Source: Lanius collurio (Eukaryota; Chordata; Aves; Passeriformes; Laniidae). From it: DNA of 64,000 nt. The notes below the pieces were generated by a model. It saw nothing but the letters and a program-made list of their open reading frames with translations. It was not told the origin of the DNA and did no database searches. Position numbers and translations under genes: made by a program. The stretch is taken from positions 6,276,579-6,340,578 of the forward strand of contig JACBWW010000017.1 in the NCBI GenBank assembly GCA_020086605.1, given 5' to 3'. This document shows positions 49,101 through 61,545 of the stretch, in pieces; the first letter of the stretch is position 1; every line of letters starts with the position of its first letter.

Positions 49101-52100
49101 GACCTCCTGAGAGAATATTCCATGTTTTGTGGCGACTTGCAGGCAGGACTAAGGAGACATCACACATGGTTGGGACCACTGGCCCTGCTGCCACCCAGGC
49201 CTCCTGGCAACCCTCCCTCCCACTAGCAGTGCAGACAGGAGCCCCAGTGTAGTATTTTATTTGTAGAAAGGAAATCCTCCTCCAGAAAACTTCCAAAAAG
49301 CCTAAGGATTTAAGATGCAAGAGAAACCATAATTCATAGGCAACAAATGCTGGCAGACTGAGTGCCAGAAGTGCCACCTAACAGTAGAGTGATGGAGCAA
49401 CTGCTCCCATTCCTCATCTCCAGCACCCAGGGGCTGTTGTGTGCTCTAATTGAAAATGTGAGTGTAGAGGAATTTGCTCTGTACAACCTTCTCAAGAAAA
49501 GGCCCATTAAGTTTAATAGATCTCAAGTGCTCCCAAAATCTATAAACAATGAGTCCTCGGAGGGCAGGAGGAGAAAGGGTCCTTTAAAGCATTGATCACT
49601 AGAGCTGTAAACCACAAAACACAAAATGAGTGCGTTGTTTAATTTCATTCAACTATTTGGTAGAAGGAGACTTCACTGGAGATTTGTGCCCACAAACTTA
49701 CCTGGTTTTCCCAGCGGTATCAGATGATGTGAGAAAAACCCATCTATCACCTCTGTCTGTGTTGTGTGCTTTATCAGGAACTGCATGAACCAGTGCTGAG
49801 CTTCCCTTTACTGCATCCCCACATCCTGGTGTCATAGCCTGAGAGCTGAATCCTCCAGGAGATGGTCCTTTGCACTCCCTGTGGATACTGAACACCTGAG
49901 AGTCTCCCAGGAGCTCGGCACAAAGTGCTGATTTTGCCAAGGGTAGGAATGATCCTGTGAGTAGCAGTGGTCAGGGATTAGCAGGTAGAAAATGCTGAGC
50001 TACCCATAGTGTGGAATCCAGACCAGCACATGAGACATGCAACTCTGATTCAACCAGGGGTTTTGCTTTCCTCCAGTGGTTGCATCATAAATGAGGTTGT
50101 GAGCTTTGCTCAAGCTGTAGCTCCCTTCAAGGACAACTGAGGAGTGCTCTGGGTCGCAGGATGGAAGAGTTAATGTAGAGCTGGCTCAAAAGAATCCTTT
50201 TCCTTGCCTCATTTGGGAAAATGAGCATTAGTTCTACTTTAAATTTCCTGTTATTAAAAAAAAATCCTCTAATTTAATTTACAGGACAATGTTCACAACT
50301 CTTCACTGGGAGAACAAAAAATGCACAGAGAAAATTGATAGAAAATAGGCTGTGTTGCATGTGTTATCACACAGACTGTGATCCCATGATCCCCGTTCTC
50401 CTTAGCTCTGCCAGCACATGAATATCTACTGATCAGCTTCAGGGGCTCACACCTCGAGCAAAGGTGCTTTTCACTATGCCTGAAATGAGTGAGAAGGAGT
50501 TTTCACAGCTGGAACCAGGGAAAAGCAAACAGAAGGGCAGGAACACCAAGATTTGGGAGAAGACAGCTGTCCCCAGCCTTTTATACTGGGACATTTTTGC
50601 TGGCATGTGCAGCCATGCCTTTTATTGACTGGGAACCCAAAGCTAAATCAGCCCATGGGAGTCCTTCCTGCTTTATTATAACAGTGCAGGCTACTGTTTG
50701 AAGCAGGAGATTGATGAAAAGGCTAAAATCAAAGGGTAGGAAAATGAAGAATAGTGGGAAATTGCCTTATTCAGAGACTTTTAAAAGAAATAGGTGCTAA
50801 AACATGAAGCACTGTAAGGGAGCTGGCAGTGTCACCTTGGCAGAGCAGGCTGGGAGAGCTCTGCCATGGGGAAGCCAGGTACCAGCTGCAGAGACTCTCC
50901 TCACTCTTCCCAGCACCAGGAGCCACGCAGGGCTGCTGCCTCCAGCCCTGGTGCCACAGTGCTGGGCACAGCATGGATGGAAAACAAATGGCAAGATCAT
51001 TTATTCTGAAAAGACCTCCCAGTCTAAATGCCCGGAGACACATCAGGGAAGAAATTCCTTGGCTGAGCTGTAATCCTGGGTATAGGATGTGGCCACACAA
51101 ATGCACTCCATGTGGCAGTGCTGTTTATGAAAATGATGGATGTCGCATCCTCTCCTCTCCAACACATCAGAAACAAAGCTCAGGTGGATTTCTGTGCTGG
51201 GAAATCTGTGCCTGCTGCCCAGGCAAGAGCTGTACCAGAGCAGATGTGCTCCTGCTATCCTTCACTGTCAGATGAGAAAGAGCAGAGTTGTGGCTGAAGT
51301 GCATTTGCAAGAGGACTTTGCAGCTTGTCCCCAAAGACCTCCCTCATGTCTTTGTGGCTTTTCCAGGGTGGGACATCATTGTTCCTTACAGAAAGGCGCC
51401 TCACATCTCTGAGTTCACATATGTACCATATATTTGCTTGGTGAGCAAAGACTTCAGCTTCCCAAGGCCATAACTGTGTTGGACACAGGGAGCTGGCAGG
51501 GAGGAGCAGAGGGCTGTGTGAAATATGGCCATGGTGGGAAGCAGTCTCCACCAAAGCAAGCCCTAAAAGGATTCTCAGGCACCCAGGCACTGCTGGGCAC
51601 TTTCAGAGCCTGGGGACCCCATGCCAAGACTCTGCTCTGAGACCACAGCACCAACATATTCCACAGGAGGAAAAATCCCTCAGGTTTTCACCCTCTCACT
51701 TTCAGTTCCTTTAAAATTCTATGGAAAGGGGATTTCCAAAGAACTGATCATGTTCCTGTGTTATCACATATTGTGGCCAGTGTGCAGCATTACCCTTTTC
51801 TTGGCCTATGCAGGAACTTGTGGTTCTTTCCCTCTTATTTCTTCCAAACTTGCATTCTAAAATCCCTTCTCTGAAAAGACTGGAATCTGTTAGGCAAGGT
51901 TATGTAAATCCAGCAATCCTCTCTTTCATAAGCATCCTTGCCCTGGTGCAGCTGCTTGGACCATCACCAGTAATATGTCCCTGTCTATTTAGATCACGAG
52001 GGAACGTGATCTTTCATGTTGTAGGAGATTTACATATGGCATTTTCTCTGCAGCAGCATAACAAAACCCCACCCAAAGTCTCAAAGCTTCCAGGAAGTTC

Positions 52101-55100
52101 AGATACAAATTTTACAACTTGGGACCTATTTTTGTTTGGCTTTGTATTTAAAAACCCTTTCTTTTCTCTCTTTGATGATTTTCCCTGCTGTTGAGGACAG
52201 ATGAAAAGCCATCAGAGACAGCACTGTGCAGCCTGGAATTGCTTCCCGGTGCCCTGGTCCAGGTCTGCACCCCATCCACACCCCAGCTGTGTGCTGGGAG
52301 GAGGCAGGGGGTGACATGTCCCCTTCCCCAGACGGTGAGATGCAATGTGTCCTCACATCTGGATGATCAGGAGACCACAACTGCACTTACCCTGCACTCT
52401 GGACGCCACCAGTGTGGAGGAAACCCACTTCAACAGAGAAAGAAGGAGGGAAATTATGGCACTTGCAGGACAAAAGCATCCTTTACCCTGGCAGGGCAGC
52501 ACAGGTCTGAGCTCATTTCCAAAACATACAAGACACAGAGAAAACCCTCAGGCCCAGTCTGTGTCAACAGCTTCATCTCCAGAGCTCTCCAGAGAGGAAA
52601 AGCCTCCGTGTGAGGATGTTGTGACAGTGCTTCACAAGAGTCAGGCCAAGATCAGGCAGTCTGTCCTAAACCCATCCCACCTTCAGTTATCCCTAGCTCA
52701 GCATCACCTGGGGCTGTGCAGGACCCTCCAGGCTGGGGTGCAGGCATGTGGAGAGCCAGCAGGAGATGCACACCAGCCTCAAGCTGCTTCTTCCCCCACT
52801 TTGCACCTCCTGGCACAGGAACAGCTGTCATGGGGGAGAGCAGCTAATTTGCCACATAATTAAAGGTAACAGAGCAGTGTCCTCTCCCATCTCCTCCTGC
52901 CTGAGGCACCTCAAAGACTGGGACTATCTGCAGAGGTGCTGAGAAAGGGAGCTGGTCCTCTGCTGTCCCAATGAGAGCAGCCCCAAGAGAAAGAGAGGTG
53001 GGGAGTCCAGTTACCTGACACTTGGTGTGACTTGGCCATTCCCCTGTGGCCTGGCCACCAATAAGACTCTTTGACCCATGGAGCTGGTGTCCACAGGTGT
53101 CTGTTCTCAAGTGACAGGGTCATAAAAATCATTCACAGGGGTTTGCCAGTGATCTGTGAAACCTCAAATAAGCCCAAACCACGGAGACTTGATGGCTTAG
53201 TGTGACTTCCCTCCACTCACAGAACCACTAGGATTAGCTCAGTAGTCAGGCTGAACCAGCCCAGAGCTCTGCCTGGGCTCTATGTCAGCACAGCTGTAGA
53301 GAAAGTGTCATAAAGTGCCATAAATGTACCCATAAAGTAGAACCATCTATCTAAACACGTGCACACACACCCACAAAAGATTTTTTTCCCCTGACATCGT
53401 ATCTGCACATCATCAGCATTTGGCTTATAACACGATTTCTGTTATCAGAATCTCACTTGCAAAGTAATTTGTCTGACCATTGGGTTTCTGTGGAGAATAA
53501 AAATGCAACTCAGGGAAATGAGAGGGAGGAGGCAAAGTGTTTTCCAAGTGATCTCAGTGGCTGATTTTTTTCCCAAACTCAGTAATGGGTACTGCAATGG
53601 AGAAACCTTCAAGAACACATGAAAATGTTAATGAAGGCTGGAATGATGTCTAGTATCCAACCCAATAATTCTCCTCCCAGTAATTTCTTGAAGCCTCATA
53701 CTTTGAGTTCAGTAGGTCGTAAATTTTGCCTGCTCTGAAGTTAACTGGATCCACAAGATGCAAATGTATTACTCATACACTGGTTAATTTGTATGCTCAT
53801 TGCTTTCCAACCTCTCCACAAATTGATTTTTAGATTCGTTATTTGAGCCAGGAAGATATTTCCTGCCTCGTCCCTCAGAAGGTCACAGTACAACGTGGTG
53901 CTGCTGACTGCCACAGGGAAGCAGAAAGTCAAGCAGAGGGCTGGAGAACAAGTTTCCCCATCCCAGGCTTGGGCAAAAGTCAATCAAGAGCCAAACTGCA
54001 CTTGGCAGATGCCTGTTTGGAGCTGTGCTCAGGGCCAGGAAGCAGAACTGCAAGGGTTGGGCTGGGTAGAAGGGAAGCAGGGCAGTAAAAGAGCTGAACA
54101 GCACAGGCCTGGCTGAGAGGATGAAGGCTGACAGTTCCAGGTGCCTCCTTTCCTCTCACTTTCATCCCTCTGCACACTCTGGGTTCCTCTGCCACCTTGA
54201 ACCCCACAGGCTGGTGGCTTCTGGCCTCTCTCTTAGCAGGGATATACTGAATTTTTAACCCATTTGAAAGATGTTGTCCAGGCTGTCAGGATGTGGCAGG
54301 ATGTGTCCTTGCTGGCATCCTGCTGTCTCCACAAGTTGTCCAAATCTCCCTCTGCACATTTGGAAACTGGCTTGAGATGCTGCCAGGCACTGAGGTGAGA
54401 TAGTGCTTTCCTCAGGCAGGGACTGGGACCCAGAACCATGGTGTGGCTGACCACGGGGTTGGCTCCAGGGCTAATCTTCCAGAGAGCCTTTCCATGAGAA
54501 ACTGCCAGCACTTGGAAACGTGCAAGTCCACCAACTTGATAGCAAGGCTGGAATATGGCTCCTTTCCAGTTCTAACCTCCCTGGTTCTTAATGGTGCTTT
54601 GGGAAGATTAGCCTTCACCTGGAAGGAGGAGATCATAACAAAAGGGCTCAAAGGTCCAGAGTATCTTCAGACTTAATAAACAGAGTCATTAGCAGAAATT
54701 CACCTCTGATTTGCATCAGACACAGATCCCTGAAAAGCTCTCCTGCCCATCCCTGCATGTTCCTATTAAAGATGTTCCTCAAATCCTTTAAGGAGCGAGT
54801 TTCACCTTCTCACAGGTTCTCATTACATTCCTCCCTCACCCTCTCCAGGGTGTCACATCCGTGTCATGGTCTCTGCTTTTGCTTTCTTTTTTCATCTGAT
54901 TACATTTTGACAGTGATTCTGCAGTCTTTATGTACTGGCTCCTGCTCTGTTTGTATTCTAGGAAACATTTACTGCCTGTCTGGCTTGCCAGCACTAGGAT
55001 TGCTCACCATCCCTTGGGAACAATGAGAAATGATGTGTCAGAACTCACTCGCTTCCCAGCACTCCCCGTTTACTACGAGGACCCCATGGGCAAGAGAACA

Positions 55101-55762
55101 AATAGATTACTACAATTTATATCTCTCTGGATAATGTCTTGCAGCTTCTTATCTTCCCAATTGGGATATTGTTCACTCTGTTGGGCCCCTTTCAGCTCAG
55201 GAATTGTGTGATAGTGGCATCCACTGTGGTGAAAAATTGCCCCTCTGACAGCAACAGCGTTATGGGAAAACCAAGATTTTCCCACTTTTTCTATTCTCAG
55301 ATGTGCTTGTAGTAACCTGGTGGAAATCTGGGCTTGGCAGGAAAAGGTTTCTGGGTCCCATTAAATTTTTTTTATTATTTCCAAAGTTCCCCATTCCTCA
55401 GTGAGACAAAGCCTAGAGTTTCCATCCTTAAAATGCAAATGAATTTGTCCTCTCGGTGACAGGTTGCTCTGCCCCAATCTGGGAAGATGGGGCTCAAGTC
55501 CTTGTTGCTGATACGTCCAGGCCAAATGACAAAAGAACCAGGGTGGCTTTTGGCTGTCCTGAATTGTTCTGCCTTTTAAACTGCCTACTGGAGGTGTTCC
55601 ATTTTGTATTCAAATGTCCTTTTGAAACCATTACTTGATGCTGGGATTTCCACGTCCCTCAGCACTGAAGTTTTGGAAAAATTATAAGCTGGTCAGTGGT
55701 ATGCAGAGCTGAGGAAGCTCCTGCCTGCCACTAAAATAATTTTCCAGGCTGGCTAAATTTGC
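43126..55762. other. Long gene-less stretch
   Basis: More than 12 kb with no recognised repeat family and no CpG island. The plus-strand frame at 43462-43722 (86 codons, with FTVFIEKNKVHFPIKD) is more protein-like than most, but has no clear splice signals and no recognised family. A 188-codon minus-strand frame at 45584-46150 overlaps a 107-codon plus-strand frame and is of random composition. Four octamer motifs lie in 48.3-55.5 kb. Confidence 0.6.
43392..43407. repeat. (GCA)5 triplet run
   Basis: 'gcagcagcagcagca' in non-coding context. Confidence 0.8.
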
Positions 55763-55812
55763 AGTTGGACTCAGTGTTCCAAAGGTCTTTTCCAACCTAA
55801 ATGATTCAGTGG
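55763..55812 (+). mobile_element. CR1 LINE terminal tail, 50 bp
   Basis: The string 'agttggactcagtgttcc', then 'aaaggtcttttccaacctaa' and 'atgattcagtggg', fits the plus-strand CR1 terminus (GTTGGACT... AAAGGTCCCTTCCAACC... ATGATTCTATGA). Only about 50 bp can be supported. The flanking sequence is not CR1-like. Confidence 0.65.
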
Positions 55813-58403
55813 GTATATGTTTCTAAATCTCATGAAAAGAGGTTTTTGACCGTCTTTATTTTCTGCTGAAAATATATTTGCCAAAAAATTCCCAACACAC
55901 TCCAACAAGAGTTTAGCACAGAAGCAGGGCACGTGTTGGGTTATTAGCAAGGAAGTCTTCCCCTCTTTCATCTTTTACCGACTATCTTTATTCTCCAAAA
56001 TCTTCCTAAAAGTAAATCAACAATCACTGTCAGGGTCCCCTTCACCTCTCAAGATACCTTCAAGGTCACCAAGCAAACAGCTCCTTGTGTTCTGCCCTAA
56101 GCCTCCATCGTGGTGGCCTCAGGAGCCAGCTGATGTCACAAGCCAGGTGGCCACAACTCTTTTCATCTCAGACCCCAGTTCGATCTTTGGCTTTTGCTGA
56201 CTCCATGGTAACCAGAGCTGGGAGCTCTTTGACTGAGGACTTTTTAATTAAACTCATCCTGCCTGCCAAGACAGGTGGTTTGAAGGAAATGATGAGGAGG
56301 GAGGTGCTCTTTGTGCTTGCAGAAACCTCTGCTGCTTGTTTAGCCTGTGAATCCTGTAAAGAAATTTCACTTGGAGAGCTCAGATTCCCATTGATGCTCA
56401 GCCTGTCCTCAGTGAACACCAACACCCTTTGCACCTCCCAGCCTGCATAGCACAACCCATCCCTCCCCACACTCACCTGGAAAGGCCTGAGCATCCTTGT
56501 CTGAAGCCTTCTGATGCAATCAGTTGGCTTGAAACCCTCATTTATCATTCCCCTTCCAGCTCACATGGGAAGCCTGCCAGACCGACAGCCCTGTGTCACT
56601 GAAGGGCAGCGCTGCCACGAGGAACCCTCTCTCCCAGAAGAGCCATCTCCTCTGGCAGCATTATTTACTCTGCCCCATCAATCCCAACCCCTTTCCCATC
56701 AAGGAGGCCTTATTAATCCTGGCTGAATAGAGAGGGAGGTTTGTGGTCCAGAAGATTTTCCCGAAGGAACAGGAGCGAGACCACCAAGCCTTCCCCAGTG
56801 ACCACCCAGATGGAAATAACCTTTGGCCAGTGTTGGCAAGGGCTGGCCTGGATGTTGGACATGGTGCTGCTGAATAGAGGGGTTGAAGCTGTCTGGGGGC
56901 AAGGATGCAAGGAGACTGTGAGGAATTGTTTAAGAGAGCTCTGAGAAATATTGGTTGAGTGCTTCCATTTAATTATTCACTCTGCTTAATTTGCTCTTGG
57001 ACAAGATGAATCGTTCATTGACTGCGCAGTCTGGAAGCAAGTCCTTCCTGACTAAACAGACTCAGCATTAAATGGTAAAATAAATGAAGGCCAAGCAAAG
57101 AAAATTCCTCTTGTCTGATTGATCATGTCAGGGCAAGATTCTTGTAGGGAAGCCAGAGCTGATAGAAATATAAACACAAATTCTAGCACTTGTCAGAATA
57201 ACTTTCTCCAGTTTTCTCTTTTTTCTGGTAATAGTTTTCTTTCTGGAAATTTTGCCTTTTCAGAAAATACTTCACTGACAGTGTCATCAATGTCACTGCA
57301 GCTGATATCAGCTGGAGGTCTGGGTGGGTGAATAGCACAGGCAGAGCTAGTCTGAAAATGCTGGGATTTTTTTTTGGCCAGAGTGTGAGGAGATATTGTG
57401 GGAATCACCTTGACCTGCTTCAAAACCCTGGAAAGTAGAATTTTCAGACTTCAAGTCCTTCTGTCTTCATAGTCTTCATCATCTGTGTTTACAGAGAAGT
57501 AGCACCACTGTGAGGCACCTAACCTGGCACTTCCACCTCAGTGGTCTCTCTGAGGACAGGAGGAATCACCTTCTGGCTCATCTCAATGATCTCAGCTGCA
57601 ACCACATAGCTGCAAACATCTGGTCCAGTCAGCCCTGTTTTGGGGCTCCCCACCCAGATCAGGCACTGACCACCCACTGGCAGGACATGGGCAAATTGAT
57701 TCCATTTTCTGCTTTGTCCTAAGGAGGTATGAAAGGTTCCAGGACATTTGCTAAATAGCTGCAGGTATTTATGGGCTCTCCAGCCCAGCAGGATCTCCAT
57801 TTGCATTTGGCTTCCAAGCAGTAATTATATAAATAACGAATGGGAGGATTTACACAGGAGTAAAGCAGCAACATCTTCAGCCCTCGATTTTTAACCACTG
57901 ACAACCAATAAAGACTTCTGGAAAACTGGAATTATTCATTTACTAACCTCAACCCTTGAACTAAATGACTGGCAGTCATAACTCCAGTGTGAAATCATTC
58001 AACCCTCATTTTCAGGTTTTAAAAATAAACAGGACTAAGCTTCACACAATAAAGATGTGAAAATTCTTCCTACACAAATGTCTGAGCCCAGCACATGCTA
58101 CATTAATTTTATTTTCTTTCTTTCATCCTGATTAAACTGTCCACTAGTAATTCTTTGCCTCTGGCCAAATGCAAACACAACTCTGCCACTAATAGGAATT
58201 GAGTATGTCTGCATAAAAATACAATTAAAGTAACAGTACACTTCACATTTCATGCCACTCAAATTCTCAAGTAGGTCTGTTATTACAGGATTTCTCATGC
58301 ATTGTTAAAATTTTTTTGCATTACACTCTCAGCAACCGATTTTCTTCTCTAGTCAATCAGCATTAAATATAATGTCATGCCTTACCTTGGCTTGAAATAA
58401 TAA

Positions 58404-58429
58404 CAATAAAAAAAAAAAAACAAAAAAAC
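58404..58429. repeat. Poly(A)-rich tract
   Basis: 'caataaaaaaaaaaaaaaca' then 'aaaaaacc'. There is an A-run of 13-14 with one AATAAA at its start, and no retroposed gene recognised upstream. Confidence 0.85.
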
Positions 58430-60006
58430 CTGTCCCAGATGTTTAAGATGTTTTTTCCTCTTCTGAAAAGGGTTTAGAGATGTGAAAAATTTTCCCACCC
58501 AGCGTTTCAAGGGACCCATGGATTTTTGCAATTTTTTGACAAAACCCAGAATGACCCCAGCAGGTACATGCTAAGGAAGCTCTGCTGAGGTGAGTGAAGG
58601 CTGATTTTCAAATCACTGCTCTGGTCAAGACAAGGAGGAGGTTTGATCCCAGCATCTGTAACTGGAGAGGAGACTGCTTTCAGCACTGACTCAGTTATCA
58701 CACCAGAAGAAGGAAAAGGGATGAGCCTTTTTGTCCAGCTTTAATTCTTATTCTGTTGCCAAAGCCAGTTGGACTCAGGAGCCAAAGCTTTGGGTTGGAA
58801 AATTATTATTTCTTAATGAAAAAAAGGCAGTTCAGAAAATTCTTGCCCATCACTACTGGAGGCACCTGAACTGGGGCAGGCAACACCAGAACACCTAAAG
58901 GTCAAGCCTGTCCTTCAAAGAAAACCTCTCCATCCACCAGGCAGGAGAGTTCAGCCTTCAAAGCTCTTCTTCCTGAGTCACTCAGGATAATTCGGCATTC
59001 CCTGGTGCCTTTCCATCACAAAACCATTTGCACCCTACTTAAGTGCTGCCACTTGGGTTAGGGACAACCCTGCACTGATACTTTGCAGCAGGGACAGGCC
59101 AATGTATCGTGGACAGTTCTCATGCCCTTCAGCACAGAAAAAGCTGCATTTATTGAGGTTTGGAAGGTCTGTCTTCTAAGAGCCTTTTAGACATGAGATT
59201 GAACAGCTGTGAAGGAAGAGAAAGAACTGAAAAACCAAGAACTGGTTGAATGAGCTAAGTTGTAAGAAATCTTTGGATCATGTGCATGAAGTTAAAGGCC
59301 AGAACCTCTGCAATGTGTATGTTAGCCCAGTGTGGTTTAAACACTTGTGGAAAATTGTAGGTTTATCTGCACTGGATGCATTTAAAAAAACCTTAAGGCA
59401 GCAGTTCATCTCACAGTTCACTCTGAAGAATCTCTGAACCTCATTCTATAGCAAATTAATTCAATCACTTCTTTAATATCTGCTGGAACCAAACTTGAGC
59501 AAAAAAAAGCTCAGCCCCCCTTTTTATCACCTGCCAGCACTCAGCAGTCATCAGAGAAGGTTCCAATAGGTCATAATTTAATCAATATTGTACTTTTCAA
59601 AACACATGAAAACTCTTTGACATCAAAAGTAGATTTACAGATGCTGGGCATTTACAGATATGTTTGTTCTGCCAAACTATGAGCATGATCACTAGCTCAG
59701 ATTAAACTTCTGTTATTGCTTCAGAATGGAGATTGGCACTTATCCATCGGCTCCCCAAATTTAACTCAACAGCTCCTACAGATTGCAGCCATGTTTCCTC
59801 TCTGGCTGGCCTCTACCAGGGTCAGGGGTACAGATGCAGGGGTCAGATACCTGCCAGCCCTCAGCATCAGCCAGAGCCGTGTCCTCTCCTTAGCTGCTCC
59901 ACAAATGCATTTGTGTACAAGTTCACATGTCATAGAGCAATCTGGCAGGATGCCTTAACTGGAAGCTGGCACAGAGTTATCTGACCCAAGGACAGACTAA
60001 GTGTCT

Positions 60007-60021
60007 GGTGGTGGTGGTGGG
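60007..60021. repeat. (GGT)4-5 triplet run
   Basis: 'ggtggtggtggtggg'. It is open in frame for a short stretch but is not a gene. Confidence 0.8.
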
Positions 60022-61254
60022 GAAGTCTCAGAGGATCAGGACAATGGAAAAATGCTTCTCACCACATCAGGAGCTTTTTCTCAGTGCATTTTTCAGAATG
60101 ACAGTGAATAGGGTGGGGAGGGGTATGGATGGTGGTATAGCACAGCCCTTTACTTACTGCATTTCCATTAAGGCATGCTATCAAAGAGTTTTCATTTTAT
60201 GGTGTCTGCCTGGGGGACAGAAAGGCTTTTCATTTCCCCTTCTCCATTGATATTTTGTCTGTGAACCAAGCAGTTTCATTAACAAGTAGGTTTTGCTGAA
60301 GATGCATCCACCAGTAAATTGCTCTGCTACAGTGTGGGACTAGAGTGGATGGATTTCAATTTGCAGGACTCCTGGATCCTGTTTCAAAATCTGCATTAAC
60401 TCCTGAGTTGACCCTTGGCCTATCATTAGCTGAAATCTTCTTATCTTATTGAAGTGGCAAGGAAGAGAGTGCCAGTCTCATTAGACCCTTTCTGAAGCCA
60501 TTTACTTTGGATTCTGCCTGCAATATTTCTCTTAAGTCTTTATTTTCATTACATTAAATTTGTCTTGGGAGGGAAAAGCTCCTTTTATTCCTCACTCAGC
60601 CCAGTGTCACTGGGCTTCCCCTCCTCAAGGAGGACAGGGGATATTCCAGGTCTCTGCCCCTGCTCTTCAGCAGTCTCACTTACCAGCTTTGCCCATGGAG
60701 ATTTTAACAATGCTTCTTTGAGCCCATCTTCTGCTTCCAAGGAAGCAGAGACCCCACCAACACACCAGTAACACCCCAAAATACCCTTCTGGGTGCCTGC
60801 TTCTGGCATTGATGAAGAAAGGCAGGAGGCTTCCCCTCCAAACACTCCAAAGGTACAAAAATTCTTAGTTCACCAACTCCAGCAAAGCTAAAAACCTCAT
60901 GTTTCACCTGCAAATGTTACCCCAACCACACCCCCTCTGCCACCACCACTGCGAGAGCTGAGGAGATGCTGCTTTCCAGGGATGGGCTGCGTGGTGAGGC
61001 ACAGATCTGCTTTGCCTGGTGTTCAGTGGTTCAGAAGGGCTTGCTCAATGCTGCTACAGGGTTTGTTCTGCTCCAAATTTGTTCTCAAAGTCCTTCAGCC
61101 TCACCAAGCGGGACGCCTCCAACCTCTCCTAAACTCCACATGCCCATTTCCAACGCATCCTTTTTCTCGACTGCTGCCCAGGTCCCACCCAACCCACCAG
61201 AAGAGCCCCTCCATCCCTTGAAAACCTCCTGGTCCTTTAACAATCGGTTCAAAG

Positions 61255-61545
61255 CGTGAGGCTCTGTTTAAAACCCTGCGACGGGAGCGCGGTGCCGGCG
61301 GGAGCAGCGGAGCAGATGCGCCGCGGGGAGCGGGCGGCGGGGCGGGGGGCGGGGGGCGCTGGCAGCGGAGCGGCACGGAGGGGATGGCAGCTGGAAGACA
61401 GACGGCCTCTCCACAGCCTCGTACCGGGGACCGGGGAGCCCCTTCCAGCCTGTCCGTGCTGCCGCTGCACGCTCGCATCCTCATTAATAACATCCAGCGG
61501 ATGTTATGCATGGATAGCGCTCGGGGATGAACCGCGGCCAGCTGC
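61255..61545. promoter_or_regulatory. Strong CpG island with GC boxes
   Basis: This is the densest CpG cluster in the window, about three dozen CG dinucleotides in 290 bp by eye. The run at 61331-61357 holds several overlapping GGGCGG/GGGGCGGGG Sp1-type boxes. A TTTAAAA lies 60 bp upstream at 61267-61273 and could act as a weak TATA-like element for plus-strand transcription. The island ends with a perfect hairpin at 61487-61507 and 'ccgcggcc' at about 61530. Open frames across it on both strands (61256-61618 plus, 61101-61511 minus) are A/G/R/P-rich, as expected from GC-rich DNA. A promoter is the best reading; the gene and direction are unknown. Confidence 0.6.
61487..61507. repeat. Perfect inverted repeat, 9-bp arms, in CpG island
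   Basis: Arm ATAACATCC (61487-61495), loop AGC, arm GGATGTTAT (61499-61507). It lies at the downstream edge of the CpG island at 61255-61545, followed by 'gcatgg'. Confidence 0.85.

Larger units (their letters stand above)
55813..61254. other. Gene-less stretch
   Basis: Single-copy DNA up to the CpG island. On the minus strand 'aaagctg|gtaagtgag' near 60685 is a good splice donor, but no convincing exon precedes it. The frames at 56085-56450 (plus) and 59246-59437 (plus, with LDAFKKTLRQQFISQ) have no recognised domain. A poly(A)-rich tract lies at 58404. Confidence 0.6.
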
